Assembly (NCBI RefSeq): GCF_007004665.1
Contig: NZ_ML660054.1
Location: 62,001-126,000, forward strand
Direction of reading: 5' to 3'
Length of the DNA stretch: 64,000 nt
Source: Denitrobaculum tricleocarpae
GTDB taxonomy: Bacteria > Pseudomonadota > Alphaproteobacteria > Kiloniellales > Kiloniellaceae
Position numbers and translations under genes: made by a program. Below are positions 44,850 through 53,911 of this stretch, piece by piece; the stretch's first letter is position 1, and each line of letters begins with the position of its first letter. Under the pieces are notes generated by a model. The model was not told the origin of the DNA and searched no databases. It was given only the letters and a program-made list of their open reading frames with translations.

Positions 44850-46199
44850 CTACTTCGTCGAATACAATTCAAGCGGTTCTGCAACGCCCCGGATCTCAAA
44901 TGTCCCTAAAGGTTCGCATTTCAGCACCCCTTTGATTGCATCGGCAGTTGCCGCTGTCATCAGGATTTGCGTGTTGGTCCGCTTGTTAAGCTGTTCAAGC
45001 CTCGATGCGATATTAACGCACTCACCGTAGATCGTGTATGTAAGCCGATTACCGCCACCCACGGCACCCGCCGCAACGTCTCCGGTGTTAATTCCGATCC
45101 GAACCCGCAAAGTCACATCTTCGAACGCTCTCGATGCAACCAATAACACGAGAGACTTCGCCGCGCTGACTGCATGAAACGCGTGCTTCTCGTCGGTGAT
45201 CGGTACGTTAAAGCTGGCGAGCAAGGCATCCCCCTGAAACTGGGTAATAGTCCCACCATGTTTGGTTATGATTGCGCCAGCTGCCTCGAAAAATTCGTTC
45301 AGGACACGCAAAAGCTTTTCCGGCGGGACGCGTTTACTCAGTTCTGTAAAGCCTTCCAGGTCTGCAAAAAGAACAGTCGCGAGCCGCTTTTTAGGCAGCA
45401 ACTGACCACGATCGCGCAGAATCTCTGTAACGACTGTATCCGGCACGAACTTGCCGAACGTCTCGCGAATGAAGTGCTGCTGCTCAAGTGCGTCTTTGCG
45501 TTGTTGCTCGGCAAATAAGACTCGGTAGACTAAAGTCCGAGAGCGCCACACCGTAAGAGCTAAAACAACAGTGACGGCAGAAAGAAACGCGATCTGGTTC
45601 AAAAAGAAGTTCGGGCGGACCACGTGCGGATCCAGATATCGATCGATGAACTCCTCCGAGTTTATGCCCTCGTTCAGCAAATCCAATGGCCACATAGGGA
45701 TGGTGTCAGGCAGGTTTGCGATCCAAAGATAGCCGGCCGACCAGGCAAGTATTGACGCCGCGCCAGCCCAAATCACGAGCGCAGGTGAGTAGCTCAAGCC
45801 AATCGAGACGAGGAACACCCCCAGATACAAAAAACCGGGCAAGCGAAGATTCAGTTGCCGTGTCCAGCTCTCGATTTCGAAGGGCATTGGAATTGTGACG
45901 ATGTAACTCAGCGCGCCGGCTTCCAACACCAAAAGTGCGGCGATGATGACAAATCCGCCGCTGCCTTTGCGGGCAAGCAGGTAAGGCAAGGTCCCGAGAA
46001 ATGCAAAGACCGCTATCAACGCGAGATATGTGCCCGCACGTTCCCCGGAAACAGTCACCAGCACCCAGATCGCCAAAAGGCCCAGCACCGCCAGCCGCCC
46101 CCAGAGCATGAAGGACAAACCAATGCGTTGCTCCCGCGCTATCGCTTCGGTCGCAATACGAGACTTATCTGAAGCACCCTCTGCCGACGACCTCTGCAA
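44850..46199 (-). CDS. Membrane-bound class III adenylate/guanylate cyclase
   Basis: A cyclase with about six membrane helices in its N-terminal half and a cytoplasmic class III catalytic domain. Metal-binding Asp are in LFADLEGFTEL and FQGDALLASF; the transition-state residues are in YGECVNIASRLEQL. At the purine-selecting position the usual Asp is Glu (GECVN), so ATP versus GTP use is not certain. Start is uncertain: TTG 46199 has GGGAG nine bases upstream; a GTG at 46289 would overlap the preceding gene and an ATG lies at 46109. It follows the DUF4437 gene on the same strand. Confidence 0.85.
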   Translation of the reverse strand: MQRSSAEGASDKSRIATEAIAREQRIGLSFMLWGRLAVLGLLAIWVLVTVSGERAGTYLALIAVFAFLGTLPYLLARKGSGGFVIIAALLVLEAGALSYIVTIPMPFEIESWTRQLNLRLPGFLYLGVFLVSIGLSYSPALVIWAGAASILAWSAGYLWIANLPDTIPMWPLDLLNEGINSEEFIDRYLDPHVVRPNFFLNQIAFLSAVTVVLALTVWRSRTLVYRVLFAEQQRKDALEQQHFIRETFGKFVPDTVVTEILRDRGQLLPKKRLATVLFADLEGFTELSKRVPPEKLLRVLNEFFEAAGAIITKHGGTITQFQGDALLASFNVPITDEKHAFHAVSAAKSLVLLVASRAFEDVTLRVRIGINTGDVAAGAVGGGNRLTYTIYGECVNIASRLEQLNKRTNTQILMTAATADAIKGVLKCEPLGTFEIRGVAEPLELYSTK

Positions 46200-46254
46200 T
46201 CGCTTGTTCTCCCAAACTCTTCTCGTGTCTCGGCGCCCCTGCAAAGGCGCCCTG

Positions 46255-47100
46255 TTATCGAGACGAGAAGGCAAACTTCCCTTTGGCACTTACATACAAC
46301 AAGCATCCAGCCGAAGAATCGCAGGCAAGCGCGTGGTCGATGTCTGTGGGCGTACCGAAGTAACTCCCCGGTTCCAGGCGCGTTCGAGTTTTGCTATCGG
46401 TCCGTTGATGGGTGATGATCCCCTCAATGACGACTGCCTTAAGCCAGTCTCCCGCGCTACTCAGGATCCCGTCAAATCCGGCCGGCAGCCGAAGAAATGT
46501 ACCGTTGCGTCCGTTGTCTCCCGGTTCACCCCACAGAAACGCCATTTGAGGTCCGAGCGCGTCGCGCGGGGCATCGATCCAGGAAACATCCGATGGATCT
46601 AACCAAACAACGTTGCGGGCTTCGATATTGACAGGACGTTCGCCGTTGTCGAAGGCCTCCTCCTTAGGTCGAACCAGATACGGTCCCTCCAGGATCTCGA
46701 GAAATATCTTGGTCGCCTCGCCTTGAGCTGACGTGACATGCGTTTCGCCGGCGGGCTGCGTCCAAAACGACCCCGGTCCCATCCACAGCTGTGCGGCTTC
46801 GGGATCATCGTTATGAACTTCACCACTGATAACGACCGCCCGATAGGTGATGTTGTGGATATGCGGTGGTGACGAAAATCCGTCGCGGAACTGGACCAGG
46901 GTTCCGGTCGCAGCCGGATTCCTGATATCCCCCCAGAGCACACCCGCTTTTGGGCTCGCCTCCCCCCGAAGCGGATTGAGAGCCTGAAAAGAGACGTCGG
47001 GCCGGGCAACCAGCTCAAAGTCCGGCTGCGCCTGGGCCACGCCCGATGCGGCTAATAAAGCGGCGGCGACTGAAACAGCAGTTCTTCCAAGCACGTTCAA
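46255..47100 (-). CDS. Secreted DUF4437 double-cupin protein
   Basis: A 281-residue protein with a signal peptide (about 1-24, VAQA-Q). Two similar cupin halves can be read: LWGDIRNPAATGTLVQF with HIHNITYRAVVISGEVHN, and FLWGEPGDNGRNGTFLRL with VVIEGIITHQ. The first half keeps histidines able to bind metal (PPHIHN, ETHVTS). This is the DUF4437 pattern; role unknown. It is divergent from a LysR regulator, so it may be that regulator's target. Confidence 0.75.
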   Translation of the reverse strand: MNVLGRTAVSVAAALLAASGVAQAQPDFELVARPDVSFQALNPLRGEASPKAGVLWGDIRNPAATGTLVQFRDGFSSPPHIHNITYRAVVISGEVHNDDPEAAQLWMGPGSFWTQPAGETHVTSAQGEATKIFLEILEGPYLVRPKEEAFDNGERPVNIEARNVVWLDPSDVSWIDAPRDALGPQMAFLWGEPGDNGRNGTFLRLPAGFDGILSSAGDWLKAVVIEGIITHQRTDSKTRTRLEPGSYFGTPTDIDHALACDSSAGCLLYVSAKGKFAFSSR

Positions 47101-47206
47101 CTCCGGTGTATTTGATCGACATTCAGGTTCGGAACCCGCATCTTACTGACCGGAAAAAACAAATAATCACCTTATTGATAAAAAGAGTATTTGGAAATTC
47201 GGAACA

Positions 47207-48106
47207 ATGTCGCTTGATTTAAAATCCCTGGAGCTTTTCGTAAGAGCCGCCTTTTTAGGGGCCATAGGCAAGGCGGGCGCAGAAGTTGGATTGTCTCGGA
47301 CAGCAGCGACTCAGCGTATCCAATCCCTGGAAACAGACGTAGGGGTTCAGCTCTTTCATCGAACGACCCGCAGGTTGTCCTTAACCAGCGACGGCGAGAC
47401 GTTCCTTGGACATGCGAAACGCATCCTCGATAACGTCGACGAGGCACTCTCGGAAACGCAGAGAGACCCACGGGCGATCAAGGGAGAACTGCGGATCGCC
47501 AGTTCCGCGTCCTTCGGCCGACGGCACATAGCTCCCTATGTCTCTGAGTTTTTGGACGAACACCCTGGTGTTTCGATCCAACTCAGCCTGAACGATATGG
47601 TGGTCGACCTTGTGAACGGCGGTTTTGACCTCTCTATTCGCTTGGGTGAACTCGCGCCCTCTTCGTTGAAGGCACGGCGGCTCGCGGCAAGCCCAAGGAT
47701 CGTCGTCGCGGCACCCACGTACCTGGCCGGTCACGATATGCCCAAGGCTCCCGAGGAACTGATCAACCACAACTGTCTCGTGCGCGGCGATGCAAGAGCA
47801 TGGAAGTTGCGAGATCCTGATGGAAAAGTGCGGGACTACAAAGCCACCGGCAACTTTGCCAGCAACAGCGCCGAGGCAATAACCGAAGCTGCCCGGGCTG
47901 GCCTGGGCATCGCCAGAAAATGCAAATGGGAGGTCACGGAAGAGCTTGCAGCCGGAACACTGATCCAGATTTTTGAGGAATACACTGTCATGCCCGAGTG
48001 GAGTGTTTTTGCAGTGCGTTCTCCATCTCGCCACCTGCCGGCGCGGGTTCGCGAATTCATAGAATTTCTGAGAGAGAAACTGCAATCCGAGCCATCGCTG
48101 ACTTAG
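47207..48106 (+). CDS. LysR-family transcriptional regulator
   Basis: A 299-residue LTTR. N-terminal winged HTH (about 5-62) in KSLELFVRAAFLGAIGKAGA, GLSRTAATQRIQSLETDVG and LFHRTTRRLSLT; the C-terminal ligand domain spans about 90-295, with a CrgA/PBP2-like pattern (GELRIASSASFGRRHIAPYV, GGFDLSIRLGEL). Length is standard. Its 106-bp upstream gap is shared with the divergent DUF4437 cupin gene, the classical arrangement for LysR control. Confidence 0.92.
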   Translation: MSLDLKSLELFVRAAFLGAIGKAGAEVGLSRTAATQRIQSLETDVGVQLFHRTTRRLSLTSDGETFLGHAKRILDNVDEALSETQRDPRAIKGELRIASSASFGRRHIAPYVSEFLDEHPGVSIQLSLNDMVVDLVNGGFDLSIRLGELAPSSLKARRLAASPRIVVAAPTYLAGHDMPKAPEELINHNCLVRGDARAWKLRDPDGKVRDYKATGNFASNSAEAITEAARAGLGIARKCKWEVTEELAAGTLIQIFEEYTVMPEWSVFAVRSPSRHLPARVREFIEFLREKLQSEPSLT

Positions 48107-48178
48107 ATTGGAAGCGGCCTGAAACGGACATATCTGGTGACTGGCGCTTGGAGAGTCACCTTACGGACGTGCATATGA

Positions 48179-48211
48179 ATTCGGCGTTTCCAGCAGTTGG
48201 AAACGCCGAAT
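48179..48211. terminator. Strong hairpin between the convergent LysR and rpsI genes
   Basis: Perfect 14-bp stem ATTCGGCGTTTCCA / TGGAAACGCCGAAT with a 5-nt GCAGT loop, 31 bp downstream of rpsI and about 72 bp after LysR. A T-run is absent on both strands, so it may be a bidirectional RNA-stabilising or attenuating hairpin. Confidence 0.55.
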
Positions 48212-48241
48212 AAAAAACTGAAACTGAAGCGCTGTTCCAGA

Positions 48242-48730
48242 TTAACGCTTGGAGAACTGGAAGCTCCGGCGTGCTTTCGCCCGGCCGTACTTCTTACGTT
48301 CGACGACACGCGAATCGCGGGTCAGGAAGCCGCCGGCCTTCAGGACCGGACGCAGGCCCGGCTCGAAGAGGGTCAGAGCTTTCGAGATACCGTGACGTAC
48401 GGCGCCGGCCTGACCGGAGAGACCGCCACCGGTCGCCGTGCAGACCACGTCGAACTGGTTGGTGCGATCGGTAACCGTGAAAGGCTGGGCGATCATCATC
48501 CGCAGCACTGCGCGGGCGAAGTACTTCTCCTGATCGCGGCCGTTAACGGTGACCTTGCCGGTTCCGGGCATGATCCAGACACGGGCAACCGCGTCTTTCC
48601 GCTTGCCGGTAGCATAGGAGCGACCTTGAGCATCCTTCTTCGGCTCTGCCGTGGTTTCGACTGCCGCTTCCGCCGTGGCTACGTCGCCAAGCTGGCTCAA
48701 ATCGGTCAGGGTCTGAGTTTCCTCGGCCAT
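48242..48730 (-). CDS. rpsI: 30S ribosomal protein S9
   Basis: A 162-residue S9. After an acidic N-terminal extension of about 35 residues (longer than in E. coli) the conserved body starts with [15 protein letters not shown] and continues through [19 protein letters not shown] to the basic tail [17 protein letters not shown], which reaches the P-site tRNA. It is three bases downstream of rplM, the conserved bacterial pair. Confidence 0.98.
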   Translation of the reverse strand: MAEETQTLTDLSQLGDVATAEAAVETTAEPKKDAQGRSYATGKRKDAVARVWIMPGTGKVTVNGRDQEKYFARAVLRMMIAQPFTVTDRTNQFDVVCTATGGGLSGQAGAVRHGISKALTLFEPGLRPVLKAGGFLTRDSRVVERKKYGRAKARRSFQFSKR

Positions 48731-48733
48731 GAC

Positions 48734-49198
48734 TTACGCGCTCCTCTTGTTCTTCGGGTTCTGCGACGCGAAGTCGAGAACGACCGGGCTCTGTGCCTCA
48801 TGCGGATGCTCGGTTCCGGCATAGACGCGGAGATTTTTCATCTGCTGACGGCCGAGCGGTCCACGGGGAACCATGCGCTCGACGGCCTTGGTGACAACAC
48901 GCTCGGGGTGGGCACCGGCGAGGATCTGACCAGCAGTACGCTGCTTGATGCCGCCCGGGTGACCGGTGTGCCAATAGTAGGTCTTGTCGGTGAGCTTCTT
49001 GCCCGTCAACTTGATCTTCCCGGCATTGATCACGATGACGTTGTCACCGCAATCCATATGAGGGGTATAGGTCGGCTTGTTCTTGCCGCGCAGGATCCGG
49101 GCGACTTCGACGGCCAGGCGACCAAGCACGACGCCGTCGGCGTCAATGATGATCCACTTTTTCTCGATATCCGCCGGTTTGGCTGAAAAAGTCTTCAT
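48734..49198 (-). CDS. rplM: 50S ribosomal protein L13
   Basis: A 154-residue L13, typical for the family: [59 protein letters not shown] and [21 protein letters not shown]. Start ATG 49198 matches the family; the open frame continues upstream but is not L13. Co-transcribed with rpsI. Confidence 0.98.
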   Translation of the reverse strand: MKTFSAKPADIEKKWIIIDADGVVLGRLAVEVARILRGKNKPTYTPHMDCGDNVIVINAGKIKLTGKKLTDKTYYWHTGHPGGIKQRTAGQILAGAHPERVVTKAVERMVPRGPLGRQQMKNLRVYAGTEHPHEAQSPVVLDFASQNPKNKRSA

Positions 49199-49487
49199 TG
49201 GTTTATCCACTCGTCGTGAAGGCCATGGGCTTCCCACACAAGGAAAACGGGGCTTCACACAAAAGAGAAAATGAACGCACGGGCGATACCCGTCCGTAAC
49301 GCGGCGGTTTCTAGTGCAGCGATCTTGGCCTGTCAACGCCGAAAAAGCGTGTTTTTCGAATATTTTAGCATTGCGGTATCATAATACCGCTTTGTTAACC
49401 TCATGATTTAAAGGTTATTTCCGGTAACTTCATAGCATGTCTGACAGGATCTGCCAAAAATCTCCCGGAATTTGAGGGATTTAGCGG

Positions 49488-49910
49488 CTATCTGGGGGGC
49501 AGCGAATAGGTGCTGGTCACATGAGCTACCGGACCTTCGTCCTCTTCTCCCTCGGAAAAGAGCGAAACCTCGCCATAAGCCAGTCTCTTGCCCGCCTTGA
49601 GAACGCGGCACTCGACGATCAGCGCGACCGGCTTGGGACGCTTGAGGAAATTGATGTTGAGGCTGGTGGTGACCGCCATCTCCGCCTTGCCGACCACGGA
49701 CATCACCGCGATCCACATGGCGCAATCGGCAACCCCCATCATGGTCGGACCGCTGATAGTTCCGCCAGGCCGCACGAAAGCCTCCCGGTAGGGCTGCCTC
49801 AAGCGGCAGGTCCCCTCACCGATATCCTGAATTTCAAGCCCCAGATCCAGCACCAGGGGCATTTCCGCCCGGCAGATCTCGAATATCTCTTCGGCGGTAA
49901 TCAGCGCCAT
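49488..49910 (-). CDS. PaaI-family thioesterase (hotdog fold)
   Basis: A 140-residue hotdog thioesterase. Core RPGGTISGPTMMGVADCAMW has the helix aspartate but serine-glycine in place of the usual HGG, and TTSLNINFLKRPKPVALIV and GKRLAYGEVSLFS form the later strands. The substrate is an acyl-CoA of unknown type. Divergent from the CaiB-type gene, so it may share its catabolic theme. Confidence 0.82.
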   Translation of the reverse strand: MALITAEEIFEICRAEMPLVLDLGLEIQDIGEGTCRLRQPYREAFVRPGGTISGPTMMGVADCAMWIAVMSVVGKAEMAVTTSLNINFLKRPKPVALIVECRVLKAGKRLAYGEVSLFSEGEEDEGPVAHVTSTYSLPPR

Positions 49911-50038
49911 CCTCTATCATTCCCCTCTCTCAAAGGCCCTTGCGGACGTTACCCGTCCTGATGCATACCAAACATTCGTTAGGCACGCACCATCAGAGTC
50001 CGTCCGACCTTGAAAGTGCCAGAAGGGACCCTTGATCG

Positions 50039-51163
50039 ATGATCAGTTTTTTAGCGGGCGTCCGCGTTCTGGACATGGGCCAGTTTCTACCCGGTCCCTA
50101 TTGCGCGCAGATTCTCTCGGATATGGGTGCGGACGTCGTGAAGCTGGAGCCTCCCGGGGGCGACCCCATGCGGGAATTTGGCCCCCTTGGGATAGACGGG
50201 CTCTCGCTGTTCTATAAAGGCATCAACGCCGGGAAGAAGGTCATCAGCCTCGATCTGAAATCGCCGGACGGCAAAACCGCCTTCACGGCGCTTATCAAAC
50301 GCACAGACGTCCTCATCGAATCCTTTCGCCCGGGCGCCCTTGAGCGGCTTGGCTTCGCGCACGACCATATTAAAATACTCAATCCCCGCCTCATTCACTG
50401 CGCCCTTTCCGGCTTCGGACAGTCCGGACCTTACCGGAAGCGCGCGGGGCATGACATCAACTACATGGCGATGGCGGGCGGTCTTGCGGCCTCGGGGACG
50501 ACTGACAAGCCGGTTTTCGCCGCCCCACCTGTCGCCGACTTCGCAAGCGGCAGTCAGGCGGCATCGGCGGTGCTCGCGGCGCTCTTCGGACGCGAGCGCG
50601 GGAGTACAGGCTGCTATCTCGACATGAGCATCGCCGAGTCCGTCTTGGCATGGCAAGGCATGAACCTGACCGCCTGCAACACGGAAAACCATCGGCCGGA
50701 ACGCGCGAGAAACCTGCTCAACGGAGGTGCGGCCTGCTATCAGATTTACAGGACCCGCGACGGGCGTTTTGTCAGCCTGGGGGCGATCGAGCCGAAGTTC
50801 TGGGCGAATTTCTGCCAAACACTCGCCCGTCCCGACTGGATCGCGCGGCAAGCCGAAAACCTGCCGCAAACCGCTTTGATCGATGAAGTCGCCGCAGCCA
50901 TCGCACAGCAGGATCTGTCGCACTGGCAGGAGCGGCTCGATCCTGTCGATTGCTGCTTTCACACGGTCGTCGAAATCGCTGAGATCGCCGAACATCCCCA
51001 GATTAGGGCACGCGGGATGCTGGCGTCCGATCCTGAGGCGCCCGGCGTGGTTCAGGCGCTCTATCCGGCGTGGCTCGACGGCAGCCCACCCGAACAGCGC
51101 AGACCCGTGAAGACAGCCAGTTGTGAAGAGGTGCTTGCCGCCTGGCACTCCGACGAAGCCTGA
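50039..51163 (+). CDS. CaiB/BaiF (family III) CoA-transferase
   Basis: A 374-residue protein: GVRVLDMGQFLPGPYCAQIL, GADVVKLEPPGGDPMR, SLDLKSPDGKTAF, and the middle VADFASGSQAASAVLAALFGRE with the aspartate that forms the acyl-enzyme anhydride in this family. Such enzymes move CoA between carboxylic acids or act as alpha-methylacyl-CoA racemases. Substrate unknown. First of a rightward run with a crotonase-like and a CoA-binding gene, suggesting an acyl-CoA catabolic unit. Confidence 0.9.
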   Translation: MISFLAGVRVLDMGQFLPGPYCAQILSDMGADVVKLEPPGGDPMREFGPLGIDGLSLFYKGINAGKKVISLDLKSPDGKTAFTALIKRTDVLIESFRPGALERLGFAHDHIKILNPRLIHCALSGFGQSGPYRKRAGHDINYMAMAGGLAASGTTDKPVFAAPPVADFASGSQAASAVLAALFGRERGSTGCYLDMSIAESVLAWQGMNLTACNTENHRPERARNLLNGGAACYQIYRTRDGRFVSLGAIEPKFWANFCQTLARPDWIARQAENLPQTALIDEVAAAIAQQDLSHWQERLDPVDCCFHTVVEIAEIAEHPQIRARGMLASDPEAPGVVQALYPAWLDGSPPEQRRPVKTASCEEVLAAWHSDEA

Positions 51164-51252
51164 AAGGACAAACCCCGATGCGGCTGGACTTAAGCCGCAT
51201 CAGCAGGAATAGTTAAGTTGATAAACCATTTCGCACCGGAGGCCTTGGTCCC

Positions 51253-52080
51253 ATGAGCGCAGTATCCGCATCAGACGCCGTGAGCAATGGCACTGCAAGC
51301 AATGACGAGGCCATTCTGCTGCGCAGCGATTCCGATGGCATTGCCACGCTCACCCTGAACCGGCCCAAACAGTATAACGCCCTCTCAACCGGCTTGATGA
51401 GCGAGGTTCAGGCTGCGCTGGATGACCTACGCGAAGACCACTCGGTGAAAGTCGCCATCCTGGAAGCATCCGGCAAGGGCTTCTGTGCCGGGCACGACCT
51501 GAAGGAAATGCGGGCCGGTGATGGCCGCACCTACTTCGAAGCTGTCTTCAAGCAGTGCAGCCGCATGATGCTCGCCATCACCCGCCTGCCCCAGCCGGTC
51601 ATCGCGAAGGTCCACGGCATCGCAACCGCAGCCGGCTGCCAGCTTGTGGCGACCTGCGACCTGGCGGTCGCCTCCAATGACGCACACTTCGCCACACCGG
51701 GCGTGAACATCGGGCTCTTTTGCTCGACCCCCATGGTCGCGCTCTCGCGCGCCGTGGGTCGAAAGACCGCCATGGAGATGCTGCTGACCGGCGAAGGCAT
51801 CGACGCCGCGACGGCGGAACGCATGGGCCTGATAAACCGGGCGGTACCCCCGGGCGAGCTTGACCGGATAACTCTGGAGTACGCCGAGAAGATCGCGAGT
51901 AAATCACCGCTGACCTTGAAGATCGGCAAGGAAGCCTTTTACCGGCAGATCGAAATGGATCTCGAGCAAGCCTACAATTACGCCAGCGAAGTCATGACAA
52001 CCAACATGCTTGCGCGCGATGCGGAAGAAGGCATCGATGCCTTCATCGAAAAGCGCGATCCAAAATGGACCGGCGAATAA
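51253..52080 (+). CDS. Crotonase-like protein resembling ECHDC3, lacking both catalytic glutamates
   Basis: A 275-residue enoyl-CoA hydratase/isomerase superfamily protein. AGHDLKEMRAGD and GIATAAGCQLVATCDLAVAS give the oxyanion hole, and PGVNIGLFCSTPMVALSRAV follows. In hydratases the two catalytic residues are Glu; here the positions are Gln (GCQL) and Val (PGVN). The same sequence character is found in ECHDC3, a mitochondrial protein without clear hydratase activity, so hydratase function is unlikely. It lies 89 bp after the CaiB-type gene and three bases before the CoA-binding protein. Confidence 0.88.
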   Translation: MSAVSASDAVSNGTASNDEAILLRSDSDGIATLTLNRPKQYNALSTGLMSEVQAALDDLREDHSVKVAILEASGKGFCAGHDLKEMRAGDGRTYFEAVFKQCSRMMLAITRLPQPVIAKVHGIATAAGCQLVATCDLAVASNDAHFATPGVNIGLFCSTPMVALSRAVGRKTAMEMLLTGEGIDAATAERMGLINRAVPPGELDRITLEYAEKIASKSPLTLKIGKEAFYRQIEMDLEQAYNYASEVMTTNMLARDAEEGIDAFIEKRDPKWTGE

Positions 52081-52083
52081 GTC

Positions 52084-52596
52084 ATGAGCGGAAAGATCGA
52101 TCACGACAGTTACAGCGACGCCAGCCTGCGCAATCTCCTGAACAGCGTGAAGAGCGTCGCCGTCGTGGGTGCCAGCCCCAACTGGAACCGCCCCAGTTAC
52201 TTCGTCATGAAGTATCTTCAGGATAAGGGCTATCGGATCCTGCCGGTCAATCCCCGGGCGGCCGGCGAAGAGATCCTGGGCGAAAAGGTCTATGCATCTC
52301 TCGCTGAAATTCCCGAAAACTTCGACATGGTCGATGTCTTCCGCAACTCCGAGGTCGCCGGGGCCGTTACCGACGAAGCGATCGCGCTCAAAGACAGCAA
52401 AGACATCAAGGCCATCTGGATGCAGCTGACCGTGCGCAACGACGCGGCGGCGGCGCGTGCCGAAGCCGCCGGACTTCAGGTCGTCATGGACCGCTGTCCC
52501 AAGATCGAGTTCGGCCGCCTGAACAGCGAGCTCTCGTGGGGCGGTTTCAATTCCAAGGTCATTTCAGCGAAACGCCGCAAGGTACGGATCGGATGA
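52084..52596 (+). CDS. CoA-binding (YccU-like) Rossmann protein
   Basis: A 170-residue Rossmann-like CoA-binding protein. SVAVVGASPNWNRPSYFVMKYL is the first nucleotide loop; PVNPRAAGEEILGEKVYASL, MVDVFRNSE and KAIWMQLTVRN follow, and CPKIEFGRL closes the fold. No catalytic domain is attached. Its last codons overlap the metY start as ATGA, so the two are translationally coupled. Confidence 0.88.
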   Translation: MSGKIDHDSYSDASLRNLLNSVKSVAVVGASPNWNRPSYFVMKYLQDKGYRILPVNPRAAGEEILGEKVYASLAEIPENFDMVDVFRNSEVAGAVTDEAIALKDSKDIKAIWMQLTVRNDAAAARAEAAGLQVVMDRCPKIEFGRLNSELSWGGFNSKVISAKRRKVRIG

Positions 52597-53897
52597 ACCC
52601 CAAAGAGGAAAAGGCCGCTGCACCGAAGTTCGGCTTCGAGACCCGCATGATCCACGCAGGGGCGCAGCCGGAGCCGGTCACCGGCGCGCGCCAGACACCG
52701 ATCCACCAGAATACTTCCTACGTTTTTCACGACGCCGAGCACGCGGCCTCGCTTTTCAATCTGCAGACCTTCGGCTTTATCTATTCGCGCCTTACCAACC
52801 CGACAGTGGCCGTGCTGGAAGAACGCATTGCCAGTCTGGAGGACGGGCGCGGCAGCACCTGTTGCGCGTCTGGACACGCCGCGCAGTTGCTCGCCTTCTT
52901 CGCATTGATGGAACCAGGCGACAGCTTTATCGCTTCCAACCGGCTCTATGGCGGTTCAATTACCCAGTTCGGCAAGACCTTCAAGAAGTTTGACTGGCGC
53001 GTGAAGTTCGTCGACGTGGACGATCCGCAAAACGTTCGCGACGCCCTGTCACCCGACTGCAAGGCGATCTTCGTGGAAAGCCTCGCCAACCCCGGCGGCG
53101 TGGTCAGCGACCTGGAGGCCCTCTCGAACATTGCAAAAGAAGCAGGCATCCCCCTGATCGTCGACAACACCATGGCAACGCCCTACCTCTGCCGCCCGAT
53201 CGAGTGGGGCGCGGATCTGGTCGTGCACTCCACGACCAAGTTCCTCTCGGGCAACGGTACTTCGCTGGGGGGATGTGTTGTCGACAGCGGCAACTTCGAC
53301 TGGGCCCAGAACGATAAATTCCCCGGTCTCGCCGCGCCCGAGCCCGCTTATCACGGGCTGAACTTTTACGAGACCTTCGGCGACATGGCCTTCACCACCC
53401 ATGCCCATGCCATCGGCCTGCGGGATCTGGGTTCGACCATGGCGCCCATGAATGCCTTTCAGACCATCCTCGGCTGCGAGACCCTGGCCCTGCGCATGGA
53501 ACGGCATTGCGAGAATGCCAGGAAAGTCGCCGAGTTCCTGGAAGCACATCCGGCGGTTGCCTGGGTCTCCTGCGCCGCCCTGCCCTCCAGCCCCTATCAC
53601 GCCCTGGCGCAGAAGTATCTGCCCAAGGGTGCCGGTGCGGTCTTCACCTTCGGCGTGAAAGGCGGTTATGAGGCGGGCACAAAAGTCGTCGAGAACTGCG
53701 AAATCTTCTCGCATCTCGCCAACATCGGCGACGCCCGTTCACTGATCCTGCATCCTGCGTCGACCACCCATCGGCAGCTCAGCGAAGAGCAACAGCAGGC
53801 CGCCGGCGCGGGGCCGGATGTCATCCGTCTCTCAATCGGTCTGGAAACCCTCGAGGATCTGATCGCCGACTTGGATCAGGCTATCTCGAACCCCTGA
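52593..53897 (+). CDS. metY: O-acetylhomoserine sulfhydrylase
   Basis: A 434-residue gamma-family PLP enzyme converting O-acetylhomoserine plus sulfide to homocysteine for methionine. Seen: PIHQNTSYVFHDAEHAA, YSRLTNPTVAVLEERIASLE, VDNTMATPYLCRPIEWGAD and PLP-lysine region HSTTKFLSGNGTSLGG, then SLILHPASTTHRQL near the end. Length fits MetY rather than the shorter cystathionine enzymes. ATG 52593 overlaps the upstream stop (ATGA). Its precursor is made by Hom at 34356. Confidence 0.94.
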   Translation: MNPKEEKAAAPKFGFETRMIHAGAQPEPVTGARQTPIHQNTSYVFHDAEHAASLFNLQTFGFIYSRLTNPTVAVLEERIASLEDGRGSTCCASGHAAQLLAFFALMEPGDSFIASNRLYGGSITQFGKTFKKFDWRVKFVDVDDPQNVRDALSPDCKAIFVESLANPGGVVSDLEALSNIAKEAGIPLIVDNTMATPYLCRPIEWGADLVVHSTTKFLSGNGTSLGGCVVDSGNFDWAQNDKFPGLAAPEPAYHGLNFYETFGDMAFTTHAHAIGLRDLGSTMAPMNAFQTILGCETLALRMERHCENARKVAEFLEAHPAVAWVSCAALPSSPYHALAQKYLPKGAGAVFTFGVKGGYEAGTKVVENCEIFSHLANIGDARSLILHPASTTHRQLSEEQQQAAGAGPDVIRLSIGLETLEDLIADLDQAISNP

Positions 53898-53911
53898 TCG
53901 CGTACCCTGAG

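Noticed and set aside
48197-49186. 329-codon ORF antisense to rplM-rpsI
   Set aside because: Shadow of ribosomal protein genes with skewed codon use.
50087-51148. 353-codon ORF antisense to the CaiB gene
   Set aside because: The plus-strand CaiB protein has all family motifs; the reverse product has none.
52000-52600. SAM-type riboswitch before metY
   Set aside because: metY overlaps the upstream gene by 4 bp, leaving no leader for a riboswitch.
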